The translations under genes and the position numbers were made by a program. A DNA stretch of 32,452 nucleotides from Pantoea sp. AS-PWVM4 (GTDB lineage: Bacteria > Pseudomonadota > Gammaproteobacteria > Enterobacterales > Enterobacteriaceae), in assembly GCF_000468095.1 (NCBI RefSeq), contig NZ_ASZC01000012.1:1-32452 (forward strand). The letters run 5' to 3'. The notes beneath the pieces are model-generated. The model worked only from the letters and a program-made list of their open reading frames with translations, did no database searches and was not told where the DNA came from. This document shows positions 22,560 through 30,961 of the stretch, one piece after another; position 1 is the first letter of the stretch; the number at the start of each line of letters is the position of its first letter.

Positions 22560-24326
22560 TTAAAAAATCTCCATGATGTTGCGGGTGTGGGCGGCTTCGC
22601 CCTGTAGCGGTTCGTTTGCCAGCGCGTGCATGGTCGCCCAGGCCAAATCGGCGTGGCTGGCTTCTTCGCTGCGGCTGGCTTCATAAGTTGGCCGGTTGCC
22701 GCTGGCCGTGGTGGTGCGGCGGATTGCCATAAATGACTGCGCGATGTCGAGGTGTCCGGCGTCAAACTCCAGACGCCCACCGCTGATGATGTCGAATGCC
22801 TTCAGCACCAGGGCGTTTTTGACGTTCGGGTTATAGACAAATTCTTTCACCGCCGGGAAAAAGAGTTTCACATTCTCGTACACGCCGAGGCCGACGCCGG
22901 TGGAGTCGATGCCGATATAGGTCACGTTGTATTGCTGCGTCAGTTTGCGGATGGACTCGGCCTGCGCGCGGAAGTCCATTCCGCGCCACTGGTGACGCTC
23001 CAGAATGCGGAACTTGCCCCCCGGAACGGAGGGCGGCGCGATAACCACACATCCGGCACTGTCGCCGTTCTGCGTGCCTTTCGCCGGGTCGTAACCGATC
23101 CACACCTCGCGCCAGCCGAACGGGCGCAGTGCCAGCGCCTCAAAATCGGTCCACACCTCCCAGCTGTCCACCATGCATTTCTGCAACAGTTGCAGCGGGA
23201 ACACCGAGGCGAGGTCGTCCACAAACTCGCACATCAGCAGGTTCTGGTATTCCGGCGGGCTGTACTCCATGCGCAGCTGGTCGAGGTCAAACAGGTTACA
23301 TCCGCCGCGCACCGCATCCTCCACGGTGACAATCTGGCGAAACTGGCCGTCATCACAGAATCGCCCTGGTGCAAGGTTCGGATGCGTCAGGTCGATGTCC
23401 ACGCGGTCGGCTTTGGCGCGCCCCCGGTTGAACAGCGCGCCAGACCAGAACGGATAGGCGCTGTGCGTCAGGCTCGACGGCGTGGAAAAATAGGTCTGTC
23501 TCCATTTCTTATGCAGCGCCATCCCGGACGCCACCTTGCGCAGTTCCTGGAATTTCGGTATCCAGAAATATTCATCCAGGTACAGGTTGCCGTGATAGCT
23601 CTGCGCGGTACGGGCGTTGGTGCCGAGGAAGTACAGGCCTGCGCCGTTAAAGAGTGTCATCGGATCGCCTTTCAGCTCCACATCCACCTCTTTGGCGAAC
23701 TCAATAATGTACTGTTTAAAAACGTGCGCCTGTGCCTTACTGGCGGAGAGGAAAATCTGGTTGCGCCCGGTGATCAGCGCATCAATCAGCGCTTCGCGGG
23801 CAAAGTAGTAGGTGGCCCCAATCTGGCGGGATTTAAGCACGTTGCGGATGCGGTGCTTATTGCCTGCATCCCACCACTGGCGCTGGTAGCCGAACATCGA
23901 ACCGTGAAAAATCTCCTGGAGTTTCTCGATCTGTTCGTCGCTGAAAACATTCTTTTCCGGCGGCTTACGGGGTCCGCTGTTGCGGTTTGCCACCTTCGGG
24001 TTAAGGTCCGCTTCGTTTCCGCCGTTGTTAAATTTACCGATGCGGGCGTGCCGTTCTGACTGGCGCGCCAGCAGGTCAATTTCCTTATAGTCCTTCCCTT
24101 CTTTCGTCTCCTTCATGACCAGCTGGCAGTAGCGTGCAGCAGTGGTCAGCTGCATCTGATCCAGCGGGCCGTAGTCGCCCCACTTATCGCGCTTTTTCCA
24201 GCTGTGAACGGTTGCGGGTTTCTCTCCCAGCATTTCAGCAATGCGGGCAATACGGTATCCCTGAAAGTACAGCAGCATGGCCTGCCTGCGGGGATCGAGG
24301 TCTTCGGGGGCGAGTGTCGTTGTCAT
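22560..24326 (-). CDS. Terminase large (ATPase) subunit gpP
   Basis: Motor of DNA packaging; with gpM it cuts at cos. It has 588 residues. An N-terminal HTH (IARIAEMLGEKPATVHSWKKRDKWG, about 26-50) should bind DNA. The ATPase follows, with a deviant Walker A SRQIGAT (166-172) and Walker B LYLDE (248-252). A C-terminal RNase H-like nuclease fold opens with WIGYDPAKGTQNGDSAG. It is divergent from O and read together with Q. Confidence 0.95.
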   Translation of the reverse strand: MTTTLAPEDLDPRRQAMLLYFQGYRIARIAEMLGEKPATVHSWKKRDKWGDYGPLDQMQLTTAARYCQLVMKETKEGKDYKEIDLLARQSERHARIGKFNNGGNEADLNPKVANRNSGPRKPPEKNVFSDEQIEKLQEIFHGSMFGYQRQWWDAGNKHRIRNVLKSRQIGATYYFAREALIDALITGRNQIFLSASKAQAHVFKQYIIEFAKEVDVELKGDPMTLFNGAGLYFLGTNARTAQSYHGNLYLDEYFWIPKFQELRKVASGMALHKKWRQTYFSTPSSLTHSAYPFWSGALFNRGRAKADRVDIDLTHPNLAPGRFCDDGQFRQIVTVEDAVRGGCNLFDLDQLRMEYSPPEYQNLLMCEFVDDLASVFPLQLLQKCMVDSWEVWTDFEALALRPFGWREVWIGYDPAKGTQNGDSAGCVVIAPPSVPGGKFRILERHQWRGMDFRAQAESIRKLTQQYNVTYIGIDSTGVGLGVYENVKLFFPAVKEFVYNPNVKNALVLKAFDIISGGRLEFDAGHLDIAQSFMAIRRTTTASGNRPTYEASRSEEASHADLAWATMHALANEPLQGEAAHTRNIMEIF

Positions 24327-24372
24327 GGCCCCAAAATACGGCCCCGCCGGAGCCTTTTCCGCTGCCCGTCAT

Positions 24373-24390
24373 TGTGTGGTCTGCCGCACA
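24373..24390. promoter_or_regulatory. Ogr/Delta-type activator box between P and O
   Basis: TGT-GTGGTCTGCCGC-ACA fits the TGT-N12-ACA dyad bound by the P2 late activator Ogr, normally centred near -55. From here a rightward start would lie near 24437, 40 bases before O. The element is symmetric, so it may also serve the divergent P-Q transcript, but the spacing to P is short. Confidence 0.5.
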
Positions 24391-24476
24391 ACGCGCGTGC
24401 GTTGTTTCGATACCCCTCCAGCCGCAAACATAAGGCTCTCAAGCGATTTACGACTTATTCCAACGGAGCCTGGCTC

Positions 24477-25310
24477 ATGACAGTAAAAGCAAAACGCTTC
24501 CGTATCGGGGTGGAAGGTGCCACCACGGACGGGCGCGAAATTTCCCGCGAATGGCTGGTGCAGATGTCCGCCGCCTACAACCCGCAGGTGTATACCGCAA
24601 CCATCAATCTGGAGCACCTCAAGTCCTACGCACCGGACAGCACCTTTAACCGTTACGGCACGGTGAGTGCGCTGGTTGCTGAAGAAATCACCGACGGCCC
24701 GCTGGCCGGGAAAATGGCGCTGTATGCCGACATCCTGCCGACGGACTCTCTCGTGGAGCTGGTGAAGAAAGGCCAGAAGCTGTTCACCTCTATGGAAGTC
24801 AGCACCAAATTTGCCGACACCGGCAAAGCCTATCTGGTTGGCCTGGCTGCCACCGATGACCCGGCAAGCCTCGGCACCGAGATGCTGGCGTTCAGCGCGA
24901 AGGCCGAGCAGAACCCGCTGGCGAAGCGTAAGCAGCACCCGGAAAACCTGTTTACCGCCGCCACCGAAACCCTGATCGAGCTGGAAGACGTGCAGGACGA
25001 GAAGCCCGCCCTGTTTACCCGCATCAAAGCCATGTTCAGCAAACAGCAGCAGTCAGAGGACGCGCGTTTTAACGACGTGCATCAGGCGGTTGAGCTGATT
25101 GCCAGCGAGCAGCAGGAGTACAGCACCCGCACGGACAAAACGCTGGGCGGGCAGGCGGAACATCTGAATCAGCTGGAAGGCGAACTGAAAGCGCAGCGCG
25201 AGGCGTTCAGCGAAATGAAAACGCAGCTGGAACGCGAAGACGGCCGCAAGGACTTCCGCCAGCGCGCAACGGGTGGCGATACGCCAGCCGAACACCTGAC
25301 CAACTGCTAA
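24477..25310 (+). CDS. Capsid scaffold and prohead protease gpO
   Basis: Internal scaffold that also matures the head by proteolysis. It has 277 residues. The N-terminal serine protease part shows Asp18 (TTDGRE), His47 (LEHLKSY) and Ser105 (FTSMEV), matching the Asp-His-Ser order of P2 gpO within one or two positions. The C-terminal part is the helical scaffold (EYSTRTDKTLGGQAEHLNQLEG...). The frame is open far upstream, but the ATG at 24477 with GGAGC begins the family-type MTVKAKRFRIGVEG. It leads the rightward head operon. Confidence 0.94.
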   Translation: MTVKAKRFRIGVEGATTDGREISREWLVQMSAAYNPQVYTATINLEHLKSYAPDSTFNRYGTVSALVAEEITDGPLAGKMALYADILPTDSLVELVKKGQKLFTSMEVSTKFADTGKAYLVGLAATDDPASLGTEMLAFSAKAEQNPLAKRKQHPENLFTAATETLIELEDVQDEKPALFTRIKAMFSKQQQSEDARFNDVHQAVELIASEQQEYSTRTDKTLGGQAEHLNQLEGELKAQREAFSEMKTQLEREDGRKDFRQRATGGDTPAEHLTNC

Positions 25311-25326
25311 AGGAGCAGCAAACCCC

Positions 25327-26391
25327 ATGAAAAAGAACACCCGCTTTGCGTTTAACGCTTACCTGACGCAGCTGGCATTACTCAACGGCGTACCGGTTGA
25401 GGAACTGTCGAGTAAATTCAACGTGGACCCGGCGGTGGCGCAGACGCTGGAGGACACCATTCAGCAGTCCGCCGCGTTCCTGACGCAGGTGAACGTGGTC
25501 GGCGTGCCGGAGCAGTCCGGCCAGCTGCTGGGCCTCGGTGTGGGCGGCACCATTGCCGGAACCACCGACACCACCGCCAAAGACCGCGAACCCACCGATC
25601 CCACGCAGATGTCCGGCGTGGAATACAAGTGCGAGCAGACCAACTTCGATACGGCGATCACTTACGCCAAGCTGGATATGTGGGCGAAGTTCCAGGACTT
25701 CCAGACCCGCATCCGTAACGCCATCGTGAAACGCCAGGCACTGGATCGCATCATGATCGGCTTTAACGGTGTGCAGCGCGCCAAAACATCGAACCGTACC
25801 GCTAACCCTTTATTGCAGGACGTCAACAAAGGCTGGTTGCAGAAGCTGCGCGAAGACAAGCCGGAAAACGTCATGGGTAGCGCCACCGCTGAAGATGGCA
25901 CCACCACACAGGTCGAAGTGAAAGTTGGTAAAGGCGGCAAATACATCAACCTGGATGCGCTGGTGATGGATGCTGTTAACGAACTGATTGATGAAGTGTT
26001 CCAGGACGATGACGAACTGGTGGTTATCTGCGGACGTGAACTGCTGTCTGACAAATATTTCCCGCTGGTCAACAAGGAGCAGGACAACAGCGAGAAGCTG
26101 GCCGCCGATATGATCATCAGCCAGAAACGCATGGGTGGCTTGCAGGCGGTGCGTGCGCCGTTCTTCCCGGCCAATGCCCTGATGATCACCCGTCTGGATA
26201 ACCTGTCCATCTACTGGCAGGAAGACACCCGCCGCCGCTCCGTTATCGACAATCCGAAGCGTGATCGCATCGAAAACTTTGAGTCGGTCAACGAAGCCTA
26301 TGTGATTGAAGACTATCGCTGTGCCGCACTGGTCGAGAACATCACCTTTGGTGACTTCACCGAAGCCGCGCCAGCCGAAACCGGAGAGTAA
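25327..26391 (+). CDS. Major capsid protein gpN
   Basis: HK97-fold coat protein. It has 354 residues, the P2 gpN size. The N-terminal 30 or so residues (MKKNTRFAFNAYLTQLALLNGV) are the part removed at maturation in P2. The rest is soluble and well conserved in style (CGRELLSDKYFPLVN, RRRSVIDNPKRDRIENFESVNEAYVIEDY). It follows O after 16 bases with an AAAGGAGC ribosome binding site. Confidence 0.95.
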   Translation: MKKNTRFAFNAYLTQLALLNGVPVEELSSKFNVDPAVAQTLEDTIQQSAAFLTQVNVVGVPEQSGQLLGLGVGGTIAGTTDTTAKDREPTDPTQMSGVEYKCEQTNFDTAITYAKLDMWAKFQDFQTRIRNAIVKRQALDRIMIGFNGVQRAKTSNRTANPLLQDVNKGWLQKLREDKPENVMGSATAEDGTTTQVEVKVGKGGKYINLDALVMDAVNELIDEVFQDDDELVVICGRELLSDKYFPLVNKEQDNSEKLAADMIISQKRMGGLQAVRAPFFPANALMITRLDNLSIYWQEDTRRRSVIDNPKRDRIENFESVNEAYVIEDYRCAALVENITFGDFTEAAPAETGE

Positions 26392-26394
26392 CGC

Positions 26395-27045
26395 ATGAGC
26401 CTGAGTCCCGCACGGCAGCACCGCCAGCGCGTTCAGGCCGAGCAGTCCGCCCGTATGGGCGGCTCTGCCCGCCACGCGTCCGGCTATGAGCTGATGCTGT
26501 TGCAGCTGACGGAAGACCGCCGCCGCCTCAAGGGCATCCAGTCCACGGTCAAAAAGGCCGAAATCAAAGTGGAAGTGCTGCCGAAATACGCCGCCTGGGT
26601 GGAAGGCGTGCTGGCCGCCGACGGCGCACAACAGGACGACGTGCTGATGTACGTAATGCTGTGGCGCATTGATGCCGGTGATTACGGCGGTGCGCTGGCA
26701 ATTGGCCGCCATGCCATTAAATACGGATGGGTGATGCCGCAGGGCTTTAACCGCAACGTGCCGACGCTGCTGGCCGAGGAAATGGCCGACGCCGCAAAGA
26801 ACGCCATTCTGACGGATACCCCCTTTGATGCTGAACTGCTGATGCAGACGCTGGATGCGATTGGTTCGCTGGATATGCCGGACCAGTCACGCGCCCGTCT
26901 GCATAAGTCCATTGGCAACGTTCTGACCGAATCGCAGCCCGTATCCGCACTGAATCACTTACGCCGCGCCCTGCAACTGGATGAGAAATGCGGTGTGAAA
27001 AAAGAAATTGAGCAGCTGGAGCGGAAAATCCGTAACGCCAGCTGA
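26395..27045 (+). CDS. Terminase small (endonuclease) subunit gpM
   Basis: Partner of gpP in cutting cos. It has 216 residues. It opens with MSLSPARQHRQRVQAEQSARMGG and has the central DDVLMYVMLWRIDAGDYGGALAIGRHAIKYG, typical of P2 gpM. It starts 3 bases after N. The 99 bases between M and L hold no gene. Confidence 0.94.
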   Translation: MSLSPARQHRQRVQAEQSARMGGSARHASGYELMLLQLTEDRRRLKGIQSTVKKAEIKVEVLPKYAAWVEGVLAADGAQQDDVLMYVMLWRIDAGDYGGALAIGRHAIKYGWVMPQGFNRNVPTLLAEEMADAAKNAILTDTPFDAELLMQTLDAIGSLDMPDQSRARLHKSIGNVLTESQPVSALNHLRRALQLDEKCGVKKEIEQLERKIRNAS

Positions 27046-27144
27046 TAACCGGACGTGCCCACGCGCGGGGCGGCACGGGGTGGCGGCAGGCAGCGCCGTA
27101 TCAAAACCCCGTCCACCGCCCACCTATTCAGGAGAAACACAGCA

Positions 27145-27609
27145 ATGAAATTCGTTGCGGCGGAGCAGGCGCAGGATACGCCCGAAATTATCCCCAATAA
27201 CTCATTCTGGCCGGATGTTGATCTGGCGAAATTCCGCAGTGCCATGCGCGTTGACGGCACCGTGACGCCGGAGCGTCTGAAACAGGTCGTACTCACCGCC
27301 ATGTCGGAAGTGAACGCCGAGCTGTATCTGTGGCGGGAGCGTCAGGAGCTGGCCGGTTACAACCAGCTTGCCGACGTGCCGGGCGAGAAGCTGGCCGGGG
27401 AAAGTGCCCGCCTGCATCACTACCAGAATGCGGTGTGGTGCTGGACCCGTGCCGTGCTCAATGAACGCTATCAGGACTATGACGCCACCGCTGCCGCCGT
27501 TAAGCGGGGTGATGAGCTGGCGGACGCCACCGGCGACCTGTGGCGGGATGCCCGCTGGGCCATCAGCCGCGTGCAGAACCTGCCGCACTGCACGGTAGAG
27601 CTTATCTGA
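27145..27609 (+). CDS. Head completion protein gpL
   Basis: Joins the filled head to the tail connector. It has 154 residues. The frame is open from 27055, but those codons are low-complexity and the ATG at 27145 follows CAGGAGAAAC. The body (WPDVDLAKFRSAMRVDGTVTPERLKQVV...) and the C-terminal RDARWAISRVQNLPHCTVELI match the gpL family. Its TGA overlaps the X start by one base. Confidence 0.93.
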   Translation: MKFVAAEQAQDTPEIIPNNSFWPDVDLAKFRSAMRVDGTVTPERLKQVVLTAMSEVNAELYLWRERQELAGYNQLADVPGEKLAGESARLHHYQNAVWCWTRAVLNERYQDYDATAAAVKRGDELADATGDLWRDARWAISRVQNLPHCTVELI

Positions 27610-27812
27610 TGAAAGTGCGTGCGCAACAGTACGACACGCTGGACGCACTCTGCTGGCGTCACTACGGGCGCACGCAGGGCATGACCGAACAGGTGTTACA
27701 GGCAAATCCGGGGCTGGCGGAACACGGTCCGATCCTTCCGCACGGGCTGGAGGTGGAGCTGCCGGACGTGACAATGGCGGCCGCCGTGCAGGCCGTCCAG
27801 CTTTGGGACTGA
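27609..27812 (+). CDS. Tail protein gpX
   Basis: 67 residues, a short LysM-like tail protein: MKVRAQQYDTLDALCWRHYGRTQGMTEQVLQANPGLAEHGPILPHGLEVELPD. The P2 family places it between L and the lysis genes, as here. Its start overlaps the L stop. Confidence 0.93.
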   Translation: MKVRAQQYDTLDALCWRHYGRTQGMTEQVLQANPGLAEHGPILPHGLEVELPDVTMAAAVQAVQLWD

Positions 27813-27815
27813 ACT

Positions 27816-28028
27816 ATGTGGGAAAAAATCAGCACCTTTATCACCTGGTGCATTGCGGTGGTGATGGCGTGGCTGGGTGGACTGGACCTGAAGGACGTGT
27901 CCACCGTGGCCGGGGTGTTTATCGGTCTGCTGATGGCGCTTATCAGCTGGTACTACAAGCACAAAACTTATCAGTTACTGGCGCGCGGGCGCATCACACG
28001 GGAGGACTATGAATCTGCAAACCGTTAA
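27816..28028 (+). CDS. Holin gpY-like
   Basis: 70 residues with two hydrophobic spans (about 8-22 and 31-47) and a basic C-terminus (KHKTYQLLARGRITREDYESANR): a class II-type holin. It makes inner-membrane lesions at the lysis time and here would let the SAR endolysin activate. Three bases after X; it overlaps K by 20 bases. Confidence 0.88.
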   Translation: MWEKISTFITWCIAVVMAWLGGLDLKDVSTVAGVFIGLLMALISWYYKHKTYQLLARGRITREDYESANR

Positions 28029-28518
28029 GCGATGTGCTGTCGGAGCGGTGCTGGCCATCGCCGCCACGCTGCCGGGATTTCAGCAGCTGCACACCTCAGT
28101 GGAGGGGCTGAAACTCATTGCCGACGCCGAGGGTTGCCGCCTGAAGCCGTACCAGTGCGACGCGGGTAAATGGACCGACGGTATCGGCAACACGTCCGGC
28201 GTGGTTCCGGGCAAAAGCATCACTGAACGGCAGGCGGCGGGGAACTTCATCACCAACGTGTTACGCGTTGAGGCGGCACTGGCGCGCTGCGTGGCGGTCA
28301 CTATGCCACAGCAGGTTTATGACGCGCTGGTGTCGCTGGCGTTCAACGTCGGCACCGGCAACGTGTGCGGCTCCACGATGGTGGCACTGCTGAAGAAGGG
28401 TCGATGGCGGGATGCGTGTTATCAGTTGCCCCGATGGGTGTATGTGCTGGGTGTGTTTAATCAGGGGCTGGATAACCGGCGTCAACGTGAACTGGCATGG
28501 TGCCTTAAAGGAGTGTGA
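28009..28518 (+). CDS. SAR endolysin (GH24 lysozyme), gpK position
   Basis: Muramidase that cleaves the MurNAc-GlcNAc bond. It has 169 residues. The N-terminus (VKRCAVGAVLAIAATLPGF) is a weakly hydrophobic signal-anchor-release segment, as in P21-type lysozymes. The catalytic triad is Glu41, Cys50, Thr56 (E-x8-C-x5-T in EGCRLKPYQCDAGKWT), the cysteine variant of E-x8-D-x5-T. P2 itself has a different lysozyme, so this lysis gene is mosaic. It overlaps the holin gene. Confidence 0.92.
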   Translation: MNLQTVKRCAVGAVLAIAATLPGFQQLHTSVEGLKLIADAEGCRLKPYQCDAGKWTDGIGNTSGVVPGKSITERQAAGNFITNVLRVEAALARCVAVTMPQQVYDALVSLAFNVGTGNVCGSTMVALLKKGRWRDACYQLPRWVYVLGVFNQGLDNRRQRELAWCLKGV

Positions 28519-28521
28519 ACG

Positions 28522-28911
28522 ATGAAAGATAAAAAACTGAGTCAGGTAGTGGGCCTTATTTTTATTGCCGTGCTGCTGGCCGGGCTGTTTAACCCTGGCG
28601 GTGTGGCGGTGCATGTGGTCGTTGCCATCACCTGGCTGCTGAACATCATTACCGGTGCACTGGCCGCCTGTAGCGCTCTGGTGCTGTTTGCTGAAGGCGA
28701 AGCACGCCAGAAACTCAAGGATGCACTGCGCAAATTTTTCGTTGCCGGTAACAACCGAGCAGCAGACAGGATATGCGGCTGGGTAATTAAACTGCTGATT
28801 GTTATGACGCTGGCCTTTTCCGGTTGGATTATCACCCTGGTGTTTTATCTGCTTGCTGTCGTGGTGTTTAACCTGCTGCGCGGTGAGCTGGCGGAGACGG
28901 TTACAGCATGA
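28522..28911 (+). CDS. Membrane protein in lysA position (possible antiholin)
   Basis: 129 residues with three or four membrane spans: about 8-26, 29-57 and a long hydrophobic stretch 86-121. A charged loop lies between (EGEARQKLKDALRKFFVAGNNRAADRI). In P2, lysA, an antiholin that times lysis, lies between K and lysB. The call is by position and topology only; the sequence itself is not recognised. It starts 3 bases after K and overlaps lysB by 4. Confidence 0.6.
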   Translation: MKDKKLSQVVGLIFIAVLLAGLFNPGGVAVHVVVAITWLLNIITGALAACSALVLFAEGEARQKLKDALRKFFVAGNNRAADRICGWVIKLLIVMTLAFSGWIITLVFYLLAVVVFNLLRGELAETVTA

Positions 28912-29345
28912 ATCGCCTGCTGGCTTTTGCGCTACTGGTTTTGTTGGCGGCAGTGGCCGCGCTGGGTGTTCAGTCGTGGCGGCTGAGTGCCGCCCGCAAC
29001 AAATTAGACACGCAGCAGACCACAATTGCAGACCAGAGAAAAAAATTGAGCCAGAAAAACGGCCAGCTGATTGCACTGAACATCCTGACGCAGACCAGCA
29101 GCCGGGCGCAGACGCAGCTTTATGCCGCAGCAGAGCAGAACAGCACATTACTGCGTGACCGGCTGCGCACCATAGAGGAACTGAAACGTGAAAATGACGA
29201 GCTACGCCGCTGGGCTGATGCCCCTCTGCCTGATGCTGTTATCCGGCTGCGGCAGCGACCGGCCCTCACCGGAGGTGAGTCTTACCGTGAGTGGCTGTCC
29301 CAAAATCACCCGGTGCCGCCTGGAACAGGCAGGCCCGCGCAGTAA
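28908..29345 (+). CDS. lysB: Inner-membrane spanin subunit LysB (Rz-like)
   Basis: 145 residues. A single N-terminal membrane anchor (LLAFALLVLLAAVAALGV, about 4-22) is followed by a long periplasmic coiled coil (SAARNKLDTQQTTIADQRKKL...RTIEELKRENDELRRWADAPLP). With LysC it fuses inner and outer membranes at the last lysis step. The C-terminal third is overlapped by lysC in another frame. Confidence 0.9.
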   Translation: MNRLLAFALLVLLAAVAALGVQSWRLSAARNKLDTQQTTIADQRKKLSQKNGQLIALNILTQTSSRAQTQLYAAAEQNSTLLRDRLRTIEELKRENDELRRWADAPLPDAVIRLRQRPALTGGESYREWLSQNHPVPPGTGRPAQ

Positions 29346-29478
29346 CGGCGACCTGAACACTTTGCTGGATGAAACCGAGGCCGCCTGGGCGAACTGCGCC
29401 GACAAGGTGGACACCATTGTGAACTGCCAGGAAAAAGACGATGAACAAGCCGCAGTCCTTGCGCAGCGCCCTGACTAA
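29188..29478 (+). CDS. lysC: Outer-membrane spanin lipoprotein LysC (Rz1-like)
   Basis: 96 residues with a lipoprotein signal ending at the lipobox LSGC. The mature part is short and cysteine-rich. It is embedded out of frame in lysB, the usual Rz/Rz1 arrangement, and runs 130 bases past it. The GTG at 29188 has GAGGAA at good spacing; an ATG two codons later is the alternative. It overlaps R by 38 bases. Confidence 0.88.
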   Translation: MKMTSYAAGLMPLCLMLLSGCGSDRPSPEVSLTVSGCPKITRCRLEQAGPRSNGDLNTLLDETEAAWANCADKVDTIVNCQEKDDEQAAVLAQRPD

Positions 29479-29872
29479 GGCCGTTAAGTATGTTGCGGAT
29501 AACCCGGACAGGCTGCACCTGTTCGTGGATAACGGTTCGCTGGTCGCTACCTCTGCCGCGTCAATATCATGGGAATACCGCTACACGCTGAATGTGGTGA
29601 TAACGGACTTCAGCGGGGACCAGAATCTGTTGATGGCTCCGATCCTGTTCTGGCTGCGCGACAACCAGCCGGATGCGTTGCAGAACGACGCCGAACGCGA
29701 AAAGTTGTTCACGTTTGAGGTGGATATTCTAGGCAATGACCGTTGTGATCTTAGCCTGAACCTGAAACTGACAGAGCGGGTGATCGCCCGCGAGGTGGAT
29801 GGCACTATGCAGGTTGCGGCAGTCGATGAACCGGAAGTACCCGAAGAGTTCTGGACGGTGAAACGTGGCTGA
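29441..29872 (+). CDS. Tail completion protein gpR
   Basis: 143 residues of the P2 gpR family: MNKPQSLRSALTKAVKYVADNPDRLHLFVDNG then WEYRYTLNVVITDFSGDQNLLMAPILFWLRDNQPD. Caps or completes the tail before head joining. It overlaps lysC and S at its ends, consistent with the compact P2 late operon. Confidence 0.93.
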   Translation: MNKPQSLRSALTKAVKYVADNPDRLHLFVDNGSLVATSAASISWEYRYTLNVVITDFSGDQNLLMAPILFWLRDNQPDALQNDAEREKLFTFEVDILGNDRCDLSLNLKLTERVIAREVDGTMQVAAVDEPEVPEEFWTVKRG

Positions 29873-30311
29873 ACTTCATAAAGTGGATGCCTGGCTGGAT
29901 GCGTTGCTGGCGCAACTGGAACCGGCGGCCAGGACAAAGATGCTGCGTGAAGTGGCACGCGATGTGCGCCGCATTCAGCAGGCCAATATAACCGCACAGC
30001 GCGCGCCGGACGGGACAGCATGGGAGCCGAGGCGAGTCACTGCCCGCAGTAAAAAGGGTCGTATCCGCCGTAAGATGTTTGCGAAGCTGAAAACCACCAA
30101 ATACCTGAAGGCGCAGGTAACCTCTGACGCAGCGGAAATCGCTTTTGTACCTGCGGTGCAAAAGCTGGCCCGTGTCCACCATTACGGACTGCGGGACCGG
30201 GTAAACCGGCGCGGCACTGAGGTGATATATACGGAGCGCCCCTTGCTGGGCTTGAATAACGAAGTGGAAAACACAGTGCAGGAGACGCTGCTGCGCTGGC
30301 TCACAGAGTAA
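29865..30311 (+). CDS. Tail completion/virion morphogenesis protein gpS
   Basis: 148 residues of the phage virion morphogenesis (gpS) family: LHKVDAWLDALLAQLEPAARTKMLREVARDVRRIQQANITAQRAPDGTAWEPR and the C-terminal HHYGLRDRVNRRGTEV. Last gene of the O-to-S operon; 71 non-coding bases with a late-promoter box follow. Confidence 0.94.
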   Translation: MAELHKVDAWLDALLAQLEPAARTKMLREVARDVRRIQQANITAQRAPDGTAWEPRRVTARSKKGRIRRKMFAKLKTTKYLKAQVTSDAAEIAFVPAVQKLARVHHYGLRDRVNRRGTEVIYTERPLLGLNNEVENTVQETLLRWLTE

Positions 30312-30318
30312 TTCCTTT

Positions 30319-30336
30319 TGTGCCATTCATCAGACA
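30319..30336 (+). promoter_or_regulatory. Ogr-type box of the V-W-J-I late promoter
   Basis: TGT-GCCATTCATCAG-ACA fits the TGT-N12-ACA activator dyad and lies in the short S-V gap where P2 has its V promoter. With the box at -55 the start would fall almost at the V ATG, so either the spacing differs a little or V is translated with a very short leader. Confidence 0.55.
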
Positions 30337-30382
30337 ATGCCGGACAGATGCCCGGCACCTGCCTTAGTGACACTCTCAGACC

Positions 30383-30961
30383 ATGAACGAAAAACTCACC
30401 GAAATCATGCGCCTCATCACCAACCTGATCCGCACCGGGACCGTCTCGGCAGTGGATAAGGACAAATGGCTTTGCCGGGTGAAAACGGGCGACCTTGAAA
30501 CCAACTGGATCAACTGGCTCACCTGTCGCGCCGGGAATACCCGCACCTGGTGGAAACCCACCGTGGGCGAGCAGGTTGTGCTGCTGAGCCTCGGCGGCAA
30601 TCTGGAAACCGCCTTTGCGCTCCCCGCCATTTATTCCGATGCCTTCCCGCCGCCGGACACTTCAGAGAACGGCAGCACCACCGTGTTTCAGGATGGCGGC
30701 TGGTTTCAGTACGAACCGGAAACCGGCCAGCTGCTGATTAAAAACATCAAAAGCGTCCTGATTGAAGCGGAGGACGGCATTCAGTTCAAAACGGGCCAGT
30801 TTGGCGTGTCTGCGGACCAGACGCAGATTAACAGCGACACCGTGATGAACGGCAACATAACGCAGGGCGGCGGCCAGATGAGTTCAAACGGCGTGGTGGT
30901 CGATGCACACAAACACGACGGCGTGGAGCGTGGCGGCAGTCTGACAGGTGGCCCGCAATGA
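30383..30961 (+). CDS. Baseplate spike gpV
   Basis: Membrane-piercing central spike. It has 192 residues. The N-terminal OB-fold (RVKTGDLETNWINWLTCRAGNTRTWWKPTVGEQVVLLSLGG) is followed by the repetitive beta-helix and the apex motif DAHKHDG, whose His-x-His binds iron in P2 gpV. No clear Shine-Dalgarno sequence precedes the ATG. It overlaps W by 4 bases. Confidence 0.95.
   Translation: MNEKLTEIMRLITNLIRTGTVSAVDKDKWLCRVKTGDLETNWINWLTCRAGNTRTWWKPTVGEQVVLLSLGGNLETAFALPAIYSDAFPPPDTSENGSTTVFQDGGWFQYEPETGQLLIKNIKSVLIEAEDGIQFKTGQFGVSADQTQINSDTVMNGNITQGGGQMSSNGVVVDAHKHDGVERGGSLTGGPQ

Noticed and set aside
22752..24059. 435-codon open frame on the plus strand opposite the terminase gene P
   Set aside because: It is a GC-rich shadow of P in another frame, full of His/Arg/Val with no domain sense; P on the minus strand has clear motifs.
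28261..29148. 295-codon open frame on the minus strand across the lysis genes
   Set aside because: It runs antisense to lysozyme, the LysA-like gene and LysB, all of which have clear features; no plausible protein.
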